This document shows positions 35,213-44,390 of a stretch of 64,000 nt of DNA, piece after piece. The notes below the pieces were generated by a model that was not told the origin of the DNA, did no database searches, and worked only from the letters and a program-made list of their open reading frames with translations. Both the position numbers and the translations under genes were made by a program. The DNA comes from Hippopus hippopus (Eukaryota > Mollusca > Bivalvia > Cardiida > Cardiidae): contig OX328106.1 of the NCBI GenBank assembly GCA_946811185.2, forward strand, positions 33,751,626 through 33,815,625. Direction: 5' to 3'. Within the stretch, counting starts at the first letter, position 1. The number at the start of each line of letters is the position of its first letter.

Positions 35213-35429
35213 CTTAGTAAAACTTCTTCAGTGAACTTACTTTAACAAGGAAAATGCTTATATATCTGGCTTTCACTAAAGCATTGCATACAAAGACACA
35301 ATGCTTATAATTCTGAAAGGGGGTCAAATATGTTCTTTCTCCTCCACAGAGTTTCACAAACTATACTTGCCAGCGATATATACGGCCTGTAGGGGACTCA
35401 GTATTGCTATGCAATACTGTCAGAATGCT
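33087..35429 (+). mobile_element. Family Q element: GGC-GAA-GCC left end, tandem units, CAGTATTGC hairpin at the right end
   Basis: Starts AGTCCTCTACTGGCGAAGCC with a GTCTGTCT microsatellite. Several units follow with CTGGCAGATATTGAGCTGAT and GAGTTACAGATCAAG. Near the right end are GTAGGGGACT, inverted to the left AGTCCTCTAC, and a perfect CAGTATTGC-TAT-GCAATACTG hairpin. A family R element is nested at 33519-34590. Spacer copy 1 gives the empty site near 25692. Confidence 0.8.
33519..34590 (+). mobile_element. Family R element nested in family Q (1072 bp)
   Basis: AGCTCCACTGGCC-GAA-GGCCAG to CATCATGGCCCTCCTGTT. It interrupts the Q repeat unit GGACTTTTTTCTAAACG within its T-run. Confidence 0.9.
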
Positions 35430-35952
35430 TATTTGTATATGCAGCTTCCACACAATAAAACTGGCTTGTCGGTAGACACCATATTTTATCAAACCTGAAC
35501 AATAAACACAAATTTCAGAATGATTTGCCTTATCAAACAGTTTTCTGCCTAAATCAAAACATATATGTATGACTTCTGTACATTTTTAAAGACACATTTA
35601 GCATTACAAAAATATGTCCTGTCCGTAGACATATTCACTTATGCCACAATTCTTGAAAATATTGCATAACTATACCAAATTTGGTTTGAAAGAATTTTCG
35701 TTTAACACCTGTTTATAGACTTCAACTATCAAATACTTGTTTTTGTGCAAAGAACTGTGTTTTATGAATGATTTCTCTGGATAAAAGCCAGTGTTCAATT
35801 GCTGTATACTTGTTTTTCACTCAGTTCCACTCAAAAAAATGAAGAAATTGTGACAAGTTATGTACATTCTATCCTCTGTGTATAATTTGTTTTGTTTATC
35901 ATATTGAGACATAAAAAAGAAGGTATCATGTATGCTTTCATAGTTTTTTTAT

Positions 35953-36821
35953 ATGCCCATCGAAGATGGGACGTATTATGGGATCACCCATGGCATGCAT
36001 GCAAGCGGGCAGACGGCGTCCAGTTCTTTGTCTGGAGCATAACTTTGTGATCTCCAGTCCGATTGACTTGAAACTTGGCATTTGTGTTTGTTGCAATAAT
36101 ACGGAGTGCAGTGCAAAAGAACCATAACTCTACCTCATGCTGTCTTTGAGTTATTTCCCTTTGATCATCATTTTTACAGCATTTTCTGCTTGTCCGGAAT
36201 ATAACTTTGTCATCTCTAGTCTGAACATCTTCAAATTTGGTATGCATGTTTGTTGAAAAATTACAGAGTGCAGTGCACAAGAACCATAACTCTTCCTAGC
36301 ACGAATTTTGAGTTATTCCTCCTTTGTTCTTCATTTTTACAGCATTTCTTGCTTGTCCGGAGCAAAACTTTGTCATGTTAAGCAGGAATTACTTGAAATA
36401 TGGTATGCTTACTTGTTGCAATATTTGGAAGTGCAGTGCACAAGAATTGTAACTCTACCTCATGCTGTCTGAGTTATTTCCCTTTGATCGTCACTTTTAC
36501 AGCATTTAGTGCTTGTCCTGATTATAACTGTCATCTCAAGTCAGAATGATTTCAAGCATGGTATGCATGTTTGGTGCAATATTACGGAGTACAGTGCACA
36601 AGAACAATAACTCTACTTAGCGCGGATTTTGAGTAATTCCACTGATCTTCATTTTTACAGTATTTCTTGCTTGTCCGGAACGGAACTTTGTCACCTCAAG
36701 TCAAATTGACTTGAGACTTGGTAAACATATTTCTTGCATTACCTGCCCTTTACGATTATTATACCTCCTTGAAAACTGGCGTTGGGACGGGCGTATCTTG
36801 CGACAATTTGCTGCTCTTGTT
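35953..36821 (+). mobile_element. CCCATC-GAA-GATGGG element with ~161-bp array (869 bp)
   Basis: The left hairpin is CCCATC-GAA-GATGGG. The body is the same tandem unit as in family P (TCATTTTTACAGCATTTTCT at 36168). It ends GCTGCTCTTGTT. Spacer copy 1 gives the empty site (near 26194), again without target duplication. Confidence 0.85.
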
Positions 36822-37555
36822 TGAAACATGTACCTTTTGTCCGCAGACATTTTGGCTAAATTTCACAGACAATGTTTAAAGTCCTGTAACTTAGCAACTA
36901 GATGACATAGAACAAAAACTGAAAGCTCTGTGGATTTGTCGCATGCTCTAGTTTGTCATAATGTTCCTTGCAAATAGCATTTTTTCTTTGCAATAGGTTT
37001 ATAGCTACTGATAGGAGCCCTTTCTTTGTATTCATATACAATTTTGTGCTTCCACAGACCAGAAAAAAACATGAAAATGGACTAAACGAATTCATTTTGG
37101 TACAAAAATTTTCTCTATGATGTGCCTTTCAAAAAATAAGACCATTTGAGTGTATACATTTATCTACAGTGAAAAAGAATCAGTCATATTTTGATAGTGT
37201 GTTGTCCTCTGTTTTCCTCATAGATTCATCTTTCAAGCAGAAATGTGAGGATTTTTACTTTTGATACACTGTAACGACAACTGGTTTAAGACAAGATATG
37301 GTATATATAATGTGAAAATACATACAAAAAGTGGATTGAAAGAGCTTTATTTTTGACCTCTGATGAAACAAAAATTTGCATTTGATTGTGGCTGAGCTGA
37401 TAATTACTTTCTTGCCAGTTTTTGACACAGGAGCTTTATCTAACAGTTTTTACTGCGTTATAGAAATGTAAACATTTACTGTAGAATGCCACAAAAACTT
37501 CCTGCTTTTGGAATTGCTGCCCACATGTACTCTGAAGTAGTTTTAGAGTTCAGCA

Positions 37556-37740
37556 TTAACCAAACAATCCTGTTTTTTTGTGACCCAGAAAAACAAGGTT
37601 TTTAAACAACTTGTTCGTATTGATGGCATTTTTTGATGACAAATGTGGCTAAATAATGGAGTTTGTCTACAGATAGAAGATTGATGATGTGGGATAAGGA
37701 GGAAATGCTTATACATGCATTTTTTTTTTTACAATATGTG
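37556..37740. repeat. TTAA hairpin MITE, mosaic fragment
   Basis: An A-type left end (ACCAAACAATCCTG...GACCCAGAAAAACAAGG) runs into a B-type left arm (GTATTGATGGCATTTTTTGATGACAAATGTGGCT) and half a palindrome. Confidence 0.65.
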
Positions 37741-37942
37741 CAAAAACTGATTTGTTTAATTAATATACATTGAAAACAAGAGCTTTTGTACAATGACACA
37801 GACGTAGAGGACGATAGGGCTATGTCAGTAACTCAATGTTTTCTTTGGAAACAGCTCAGCTAGCAACACAGAACAAATACAATAAGAACGAAATAATTAT
37901 TACTATGTCTACAAATATTTCTTAACAGAATATTTGTTTCAT

Positions 37943-38194
37943 ATGGCATGCAACACACAAAAAGTGCCATTCGGACATTCATGTGAAATGTAGTTCCGGG
38001 TCATCCTGAGCATTCCGCACTGACTAATCCGAAACGACAGTTTCTGTTTTATGTAATTTTCTGTTTAGTGCAAGTCTACTGTAGGACAAAATCTAATGTA
38101 GTCATAAAGTGCCGTCTCGGAGTCCGCGCAGGCTGATCTGAGACGACACTTTACATAAATGTCTGACTGTCCCTGTTCGTGTGTTGCAGGTCAT
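37943..38194. repeat. ATGGCCTGCAACACGCG-end MITE, copy 2
   Basis: Same ends and the same AAATCTAATGTAGTCATAAAG middle as 12654-12884, with more substitutions in the left arm. Confidence 0.85.
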
Positions 38195-38213
38195 ATTTCA
38201 ATTCAAGCTTGAA

Positions 38214-38334
38214 TTAATCCTTTACTAAACAATCCTTGGTTTTAACAATTTTTAAGAAGAAAGTTAAGAGAGGAATTGCTGGTAAATAGTCAGCTTGGAC
38301 AAGTCTAAAATTTTGTTGTGTGATAAATAGTTAA
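38214..38334 (+). repeat. TTAA hairpin MITE, 121-bp deletion form
   Basis: Both TTAA ends are kept; most of the interior, including half of the palindrome, is missing. Confidence 0.8.
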
Positions 38335-38360
38335 GAAGAGGGTAATTTTGTGGTGAGATG

Positions 38361-39470
38361 ATTTACTGATGACAACAAGGACTGCACAACCAGACTAATT
38401 CCACGAAAGATTTCTTCACCAATAATAATTTCATATTTCAATTCATTTTTCTCTAAATGTAGGTATATTTTAATGATTAAATTATTTACTAAATACAATT
38501 AATTCTAAACAACCAGGCTAAGTTTACAAAGAATTACTTCAAAAAATGATAATTTCATATTTCAATTCAAAAATAATAATGAATAGCGTTTTAAGGCCCG
38601 TCGACAACTTAGGTCATATTGGGCGCACTTACTTAGTAAACAATAATGCGAGGTGAAAATAACATACATGTGCAACAACATAAGACAAACATGATAAATG
38701 AGGAATGGACGAAACACAAAATGATGCCCCTTTTGTCGCCTTTTACGACATGCATGCTGTCACTTTTGTTCCGCCAGATGAAATGGCAGATGTGACGATC
38801 GCGGGACTGCAGTGGTTTATTCTTATACCCCCGATTAAACCACACGGGGTCCCACAGGCCAATTGATTCCCATTCCAAATCCTATTTACATCGAGAAAAA
38901 AATACAGGATTTGGAATAAGAACTACCCAGCCTGCTGCAATCCTACGAATTACGAGGAAAGCAGCCGTTTGTCTCTAATTTTAGTCGCCTTCTACGACAT
39001 GCCATAGAGAAAGGCCGAGGTCCTATTCTATAAATTAAAAAAACCCGGGACCCCACGGGGAATTTCAATTCAAATTTCTCTCAATAAAATGGATACTAGT
39101 GTGTGTTTATTATTTACTACTTACAACAGAGGCTAACTAGACAGAGTTCACAAAGAACTCAATATAGATTTTTTTTATGATTAGATTATTTACTTAATAC
39201 AACAAAGGCTAAGAAGCAGACTAAGCTCAGAAAGGATTTTAACAAAAATTTTATTTTCATATTTCAAATCCAGTTCTTTCTTAATAAAGGGGATATATCT
39301 CTGGTTTTACTGAATACAACAAAGACTAAACAATCAGATTAGGTTCACAAAGGATTTCTGCAAAAATGATAATTTCATGATTCAAGCTTCCCTCAGTAAA
39401 GAGGACATTATTATGGTTTAGATCATTTATTAGATATTTTAAAAATCTATGTCATATTTCAGTTGAAGTT
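38361..39470 (+). repeat. Worn minisatellite, units of roughly 80-130 bp
   Basis: Repeated blocks are ATTTACTWAATACAACAAAG, GTTCACAAAGGATTTC, GATAATTTCATATTTCAA and CTCTCARTAAAG. Units start near 38361, 38484, 39105, 39188, 39303 and 39420. The SINE-like element at 38572-39062 interrupts it. Confidence 0.7.
38572..39062 (-). mobile_element. SINE-like retroposon with 12-bp target duplication
   Basis: TTTCAATTCAAA at 38560-38571 and 39063-39074 flanks the element. An AATAATAAT-type simple tail lies on the left, so it reads on the - strand, where it starts CCCCGTGGGGTCCCGGG. GTCGCCTTTTACGACATGC (38736) and GTCGCCTTCTACGACATGC (38984) show an internal direct duplication. Confidence 0.75.
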
Positions 39471-39474
39471 CTAC

Positions 39475-39652
39475 TTAACTCTTTACCAAACCAAAAATTT
39501 CAGACATGCCCAAATTTAAAGCACTTGCAGGCGATAAACTGAATGTTTCTGAAATGATGGCATATGTCTTTATAAGGATAGAGAACATTGTTTGAAAAGG
39601 ACAAATGGCTGTGTACCAGCATTTTCTCCTTTTCCAACCATGTTTTCAAATG
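39475..39652 (-). repeat. TTAA hairpin MITE, right arm lost
   Basis: B copy ending within TGTTTTCAAATGAGAAG, about 200 bp upstream of complexin exon 2. Confidence 0.8.
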
Positions 39653-39848
39653 AGAAGTTACAAATAACAAAATGTTTCAGCCCAGGTCAGCACTTACTGA
39701 CACATTTAGTATATGCATTACCCCAACTTTTTCACAAAGCATGGATGAAATGTTTTACAGGGACTATTTCAATAAAGTATGGATAGCCGAAGCTGTCCCT
39801 AGTTAAGTTATCATTATACCAATTTATCTATGTTCCATACTGTTTCAG

Positions 39849-40012
39849 GTGCCATGGGAGGTGACGATGATAAGAAAGATGATGGTGGTGATGACGGAGA
39901 TGAAGATCCAGAGGTCGCAGAAGCGCGAAGAGAAATGGAGGAAAAGAGGAAAGAAAAACACAGAAAAATGGAAGAAGAAAGAGAAGAAGTTAGACAGTCA
40001 ATTAGGGATAAG
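39849..40012 (+). CDS. cplx: Complexin, coding exon 2 (accessory and central SNARE-binding helix)
   Basis: The exon follows TTTCAG and ends at a GTAAAA donor, entering in phase 1 and leaving in phase 0. It encodes residues 19-73: a Gly/Asp/Lys-rich acidic linker (about 19-38), then a charged helix starting DPEVAEARRE and ending RQSIRDK. Complexin binds the assembled syntaxin/SNAP-25/synaptobrevin bundle at the presynaptic membrane, clamping spontaneous fusion and promoting Ca2+-triggered fusion. R52, R63 and R67 occupy the positions of mammalian complexin R48, R59 and R63, which contact the SNARE bundle; the fourth contact, Tyr, is the first codon of the next exon. No frameshift or stop is present. 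Confidence 0.96.
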
Positions 40013-40184
40013 GTAAAAGGAGCATATTAAATTTTCTAAATGCTTCAACAAAGGCAGAGATTGCTTGTATAGATGTAAAGATGGTAAGAAATTGGTCAAA
40101 AAAATATTGTAAATGATCTGACTAAAATACAGATGATATCTAAAACACATACATGTATTCAACAAGTCAAAATACATTACCTAT

Positions 40185-40360
40185 ATTGCCTTATTATAAT
40201 TTTAAAAAATTTCTTATGCTCTGATTGGATAATATGTACAAAATATATGTTGCTGTACACTGGCAAGCTCCAGGAAAAAGCAGTTTCCCTGTTGGAATTC
40301 CCCTTAGGCTTAATTTGTACACTTCAATGCAAAATCCAAGATGGTGGCGTCTATCAATAT
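40185..40360 (+). repeat. Dispersed repeat, inverted partner at 43950-44125
   Basis: Shares TGATTGGATAATATG..., TGTACACTGGCAA..., AAGCAGTTTCCC and AAGATGGTGGCGTC with the reverse complement of 43950-44125. The two copies flank exon 3 in inverted orientation. Confidence 0.7.
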
Positions 40361-40666
40361 GAGTCGTCCATGAGACAGTACACCATATTACTACTAATTT
40401 CTCTTGATGGTTGTCATAAACGGGAAAAGAAATGGATTGAAAATGAATGAATATGGTTAAATAGGTTATCGTTTGTTGTCATTTTAAAACTAATGCACAG
40501 GGTTAAAATGAGTCATCCCCTTGTCATGTACACAAATTTTCAAAGGTCATACATTGTTACATTTTAAAAAATCTAATGGCTGTTTGAAGCAACAAATGGT
40601 TGTTAACTTTTGCCAACAAGTCATAAAATGAATACATGTAATTACTTACCTTGAAGTTATTAAGGT

Positions 40667-40885
40667 CTACAACCTCTAACTCAACGGTAAATATCGTGTA
40701 ACATTGACATTTTCGTAAAGACTATTCGGCCAATCTCGGCAGCTCCCGTCTTTTAAAATAAGAGTTAGGGGCTGTAGACTCACTAACTCATCAGTAAATA
40801 TGGTGTAACATGGACGTTTTCATAAAGGCTATTCGGCCAATCTCAGCAAACTCCGTCTTTTAATATAGGGGCCGTAGACCTGAAA
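40667..40885 (+). repeat. Two-unit tandem repeat
   Basis: Units starting near 40670 and 40780 share GTAAATATSGTGTAACATKG and CTATTCGGCCAATCTC. TCTACAACCTCTAACTC and GAGTTAGGGGCTGTAGA are inverted around the first unit. Confidence 0.75.
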
Positions 40886-41096
40886 TGAAAATACATTGAA
40901 TATCTATCGCAGCAACTTAATGCACCAAACTGCTATTTTACTCAGTTTTCAGTCACATCAGTTTTCAGTATCATCTTTTTTCAGTCTTAGGGCACTCAGG
41001 AAATTCGATTTTGTTAAGAGTTCTTGATTCGTGTTACCATAAAACACTTGGATACACGGAATGATTACACTTTGCAGTACAACAAATTTGTTATCT

Positions 41097-41224
41097 GGTC
41101 AGGTGGCAGGGCACTTGGAAATTTGTTCATGGCTATGGAATCATGTTGCTAACTTGCCTTCGGCTTGGAGAAACATGATTCACCACAGCTGTGAACTAGT
41201 TTCTAAGTACCCTGCCACCTGACC
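41097..41224. repeat. GGTCAGGTGGCAGGG foldback, single unit
   Basis: Left GGTCAGGTGGCAGGGCACTT and right AAGTACCCTGCCACCTGACC are near-perfect complements with a CCTTCGG-type loop. Multi-arm relative at 43451. Confidence 0.9.
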
Positions 41225-41554
41225 TGACTACTAATAATGTACTCTGGGTAGGTTTTTCCATATTGAACACTTACTCATTTTAGAACATCATTGTGTTCAT
41301 TGACTAATTCTGTGTATTCATGTACAGCTCTTTCCATCAAATCCCAAAAATGTGTGGCTCTCTGATTTTTTTTATTTATTTTTTGTGTGAAGTTTTATTA
41401 CAGTTAGGAAGGGATGGTGTATAATAATAGGAACATTACAACAGCCTGCATTTGTGTGTGGTTGGATCAGGGTTTTTTGCATGTGTAAAGAGGTTTGCAT
41501 TGGATTTGACGTTGGGTCTCCATTTGATATGCACTTCTTTACAGACACAACTCA

Positions 41555-42009
41555 ACCTGATTCAACAACTATTGTTCTTATATGTCACTTATCATGGATT
41601 ATCATTGAACTATTTGGGGATCTCCTTCAAGAAATAACATTAAAACCATAGTTAAACTTCAAAAAGGGTAGCTAGGACTATTTTAGATGCAAAATTAATG
41701 ACACCATCATTAAACATCAAACATTTTAATTGGCTTCCCTTTGATAAAAGAGTGCAGTACCTAAGATGTGTCATGATTTACAAAGCACAAAACTTGATGA
41801 CCCCAAGTTACATAACCAGTAAGTTCACCCCAGCAAATGATGAAAATTCAATTATTAAGTTTGGTAAGCCTTAACCAAATGCATGGAAACTGTCTTTTGC
41901 ATATTTCGGATCATCTGTTTGGAATACCTTACCTCTCAACATCAAAACATTAGACTCCCTGAACACATTCAAAGACAAATGCTACCAGCATTTTACCTCT
42001 AAGTTATAG
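41555..42009 (+). pseudogene. Non-LTR retrotransposon reverse transcriptase, C-terminal fragment
   Basis: In the + frames, TIWGSPSRNNIKTIVKLQK is followed after a frameshift by RVARTILDAKLMTPS, FNWLPFDKRVQYL, MIYKAQNLMTPSYI and SSVWNTLPLNIKTLDSLNTF, ending TAG at 42007. This order is typical of the region after the reverse transcriptase core in jockey/CR1-like LINEs. It has stops (about 41607 and 41873) and the frameshift, so it is dead. It lies in complexin intron 2, same strand. Confidence 0.75.
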
Positions 42010-42125
42010 TACTACAACTTGGTAATTTTTTACAATGGATATTTCAAGCCCTACTATAAGTGTAAAATGTAAACATTACTAGTTTGCTATTAAGTTTTTT
42101 TTAGAGGGTCTCATGGGAGATTAGT

Positions 42126-42197
42126 TTAACCCATTACCACACAATCTGAATTTTAATGACCCTGTGGAAGAAGACTTTTGTATACATTATGGGAACA
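42126..42197 (+). repeat. TTAA hairpin MITE, left stub
   Basis: TTAACCCATTACCACACAAT to the start of the palindrome. It is cut off by the family P fragment that starts at 42198. Confidence 0.8.
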
Positions 42198-42472
42198 GGA
42201 GAAAATGCATATAGTTTTAGCGTTGTCCGTCCATCTGTCTGTCCGTCTGTCTGTCTGTGTGTCCATCGGGGACAATATCTCCAATACCATTGGACGGAAT
42301 TTCGTGAAATTTTGTACGTGTGTACAATAACCTATTCTGCCGATATAGTTTTTTTATTTTTTGATTCGATGCAAAATGGCCGACTGGGAGCAATTTTGAG
42401 TTACGCGGTCACGAAAATTTTTGAAAAGCTCTTTTTTGGCGGGGGATATCATTTCTACGAAATTGCTTGTTT
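42198..42472 (+). repeat. Family P element, short copy
   Basis: ATAGTTTTAGCGTTGTCCGTCC microsatellite region, CCAATACCATTGGACGGAAT, GATTCGATGCAAAATGGCC and the end CGAAATTGCTTGTTT. The left hairpin is missing and there is no tandem array. Confidence 0.8.
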
Positions 42473-42503
42473 GGTACTGAGAATCCTATCAAATACAATG
42501 TGT

Positions 42504-42612
42504 TTAATCCTTTACCAAACAATCCTGTGTTTTAAAAACTCTAAGGAAGACTGCTTTTATAAATATTTTGGTAACCAACATTTTCTCCTTTTACCACAAT
42601 GCTTTCTACCCA
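42504..42612 (+). repeat. TTAA hairpin MITE, left half, next to exon 3
   Basis: TTAATCCTTTACCAAACAAT through ACCAACATTTTCTCC and CACAATGCTTTCTACCC, then directly T-rich DNA and the exon 3 acceptor. Confidence 0.8.
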
Positions 42613-42641
42613 ATTTTTTTTTTTTCATTCTGCTATTGCAG

Positions 42642-42780
42642 TATGGTTTGAAGAAAAAAGTTCCTGAAGAAGACAGTTTGATGCAACAGCAGGAAGCTGG
42701 TAGAATTGGTAGAAAGAAGAAAACCCCAGCAGAACTCGCAGCAGAGGCTAACGCAGAGGATGATGAAGATGAGTTTACAA
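42642..42780 (+). CDS. cplx: Complexin, coding exon 3 (end of central helix and basic-acidic C-terminal region)
   Basis: The exon follows TTGCAG and ends at a GTAAAT donor, entering in phase 0 and leaving in phase 1. It encodes residues 74-119. It opens with YGLKKK, so Y74 matches mammalian Y70 and completes the central helix. A Gln/Glu stretch follows, then RIGRKKKTPAELAAEANAED and an acidic DEDEFT run; the KKKTPAELAAEANAE block is a hallmark of invertebrate complexins. Directly upstream lies half of a hairpin MITE (42504-42612), whose CTTTCTACCC end abuts the T-rich acceptor tract. Confidence 0.95.
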
Positions 42781-43207
42781 GTAAATTCTCTTCCTTATGT
42801 TGCTGTTTGAACTTTGTGTAGAAGGTCAAGAAGTCATGGTCAAAATAAATAAAAGTGGATAGCTCACTAATTTGTTTAGTTAAGAACTGAGAGCTCACAT
42901 TGTACCCATTTTATATAAAAATAAGTGGGCATTATGTGATTGTGGTTACGATAGTAGTAATTTAACATCAGCTGTAAGTGCTATGCTATCATCACCGTAA
43001 TACTATTACTGTGTATTATAAAGCCTTAAAGAGATTGAACTGTGCAATCAAATGATTTAACTCTTACAGATTTTAAGAAATTAAACAGATAAAAAGCTAG
43101 TGCTTACACTATAAAAAACAAAGCAGAGCTTAATTTGGACAACAAATTTTCTAAATTTGTTTGGGTGTTAAGAGCAAAGCTACTATGAAATAGATAATAA
43201 TTGGCAG

Positions 43208-43445
43208 CTCTCTTGCAAAAGGGGGTCTAATGCATCTCCATCATGCATTATACCAAGCTAGTCATCACATAAGTATGGATCCATAAAATCCATTTTGTCT
43301 TCTAACCGACTGGATCTGAAGGTGGGTTGTCCTTTGAAATGCAGGAAAATTTTTACAAATAGTAAAAGGTATTGACCCATGTCATCCTGCCCTAACATCA
43401 CAGGCTGACCTGGGTCAATACCTTTTGCAGATGCACATTATTAGT
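43208..43445 (+). repeat. CTCTGTGAAAAGGGGG-end MITE, right end replaced
   Basis: Left CTTGCAAAAGGGGGTCTAAT; the inner pair TATTGACCCATGTC and GACCTGGGTCAATA is clear. It breaks off at TGCACATTATTA next to the foldback at 43451. Confidence 0.75.
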
Positions 43446-43450
43446 TGTAT

Positions 43451-43735
43451 GGTCAGGTGGCAGGGGACTTGGAAACTTGTTCACGGCTGTGGTGAATCAT
43501 GTTGCCCCGAGCCGTGGCAGGGGACTTGGAAACTTGTTCGCGGCTATGGTGAATCATGTCGCCCCGAGCCTTCGCTCGGGGCAACATGATTCACCACAGC
43601 CGTGAACAAGTTTCCAAGTCCCCTGCCACCTGACCGTTCATGGCTGTGGTGAATCATGTTGCCCCGAGCCTTTGCTCGGGGCGACATGATTCACCACAGC
43701 CGTGAACAAGTTTCCAAGTCCCCTGCCACCTGACC
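43451..43735. repeat. Multi-arm foldback element (285 bp)
   Basis: Five arms of one ~62-bp sequence (GGTCAGGTGGCAGGGGACTT...GCCCCGAGC) in the order left, left, right, partial left, right. Both loops are short (CTTC, CTTT) within GCCCCGAGC-loop-GCTCGGGGC. The single-unit relative is at 41097. Confidence 0.9.
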
Positions 43736-43949
43736 GTACAACGAATTTATTATACTGCAAAGTTTTACCATTCCAACGTGTGTTAAGCGAATTTTACCTG
43801 TTTTTTTTTTTTTTTTGTTTGTTTCAAAAATTGAGTACGCTGACGAAGTAGAATTTCCCTTCTGAGTGCCCCAATTCAATGAAAACTGACTTCACTGGGA
43901 ACTGACGTCACTGAAACCTTGCTAAAACGTGCAGTTTGGTGCATAATCT

Positions 43950-44125
43950 TGATGTTAATCTTGGTCGACGCCGCCATTTTGGATGTTGTGTTGAAAGTGT
44001 AGCCATGTATACGGGGCTCCCGAATGGGAAACTGCTTTTACTTTGGTTTTGCCAGTGTACATGATATATTTGTTCGGGGCATATTATCCAATCAGATCAC
44101 GAGAAATTTCTTTGCAGTATAATAA
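43950..44125 (-). repeat. Dispersed repeat, inverted partner of 40185-40360
   Basis: Contains GACGCCGCCATTTTGGATG, GGGAAACTGCTTT and CATATTATCCAATCAGA, the complements of the blocks listed at 40185. Confidence 0.7.
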
Positions 44126-44390
44126 TAAACCCTTTTTTGCAGAGCATAACTTACATGAAAGTACATGTGTAGAATAATTAGCTTAGAGAAGGAGATTCCC
44201 ATTTGAATGCAAGTTCTTGGATGATCATATTATTGAATAGCATACTGGTTTTTAAGGAGACTGGTTAGTTTTGTTTCAGAGTGTGATTTTCTCATAATTA
44301 TTCAGATTTTTTATCATGAATTTTAATGCCACATCTGTGACATTTTGGGCAGAATTTGTTTGACTGCTTGTTTTAACTCAAATATTTTTG

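Larger units (their letters stand above)
31451..37397 (+). repeat. Composite locus, spacer unit d (copy 2) with three inserts
   Basis: Direct repeat of 25323-26774. Removing the inserts 31569-32847, 33087-35429 and 35953-36821 leaves about 1456 bp against about 1452 in copy 1. It ends GCATTTGATTGTGGCTGAGC. Confidence 0.85.

Noticed and set aside
23527..36850. CRISPR-like interpretation of the spaced 18-20 bp motif
   Set aside because: Spacing is irregular, orientation mixed, and the DNA is eukaryotic intron. The motif fits a binding array in a transposon better.
42156..42641. The part of the 221-residue open frame that precedes complexin exon 3
   Set aside because: It crosses a MITE stub, a family P fragment and a second MITE half. 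The coding part begins only after the acceptor at 42641.
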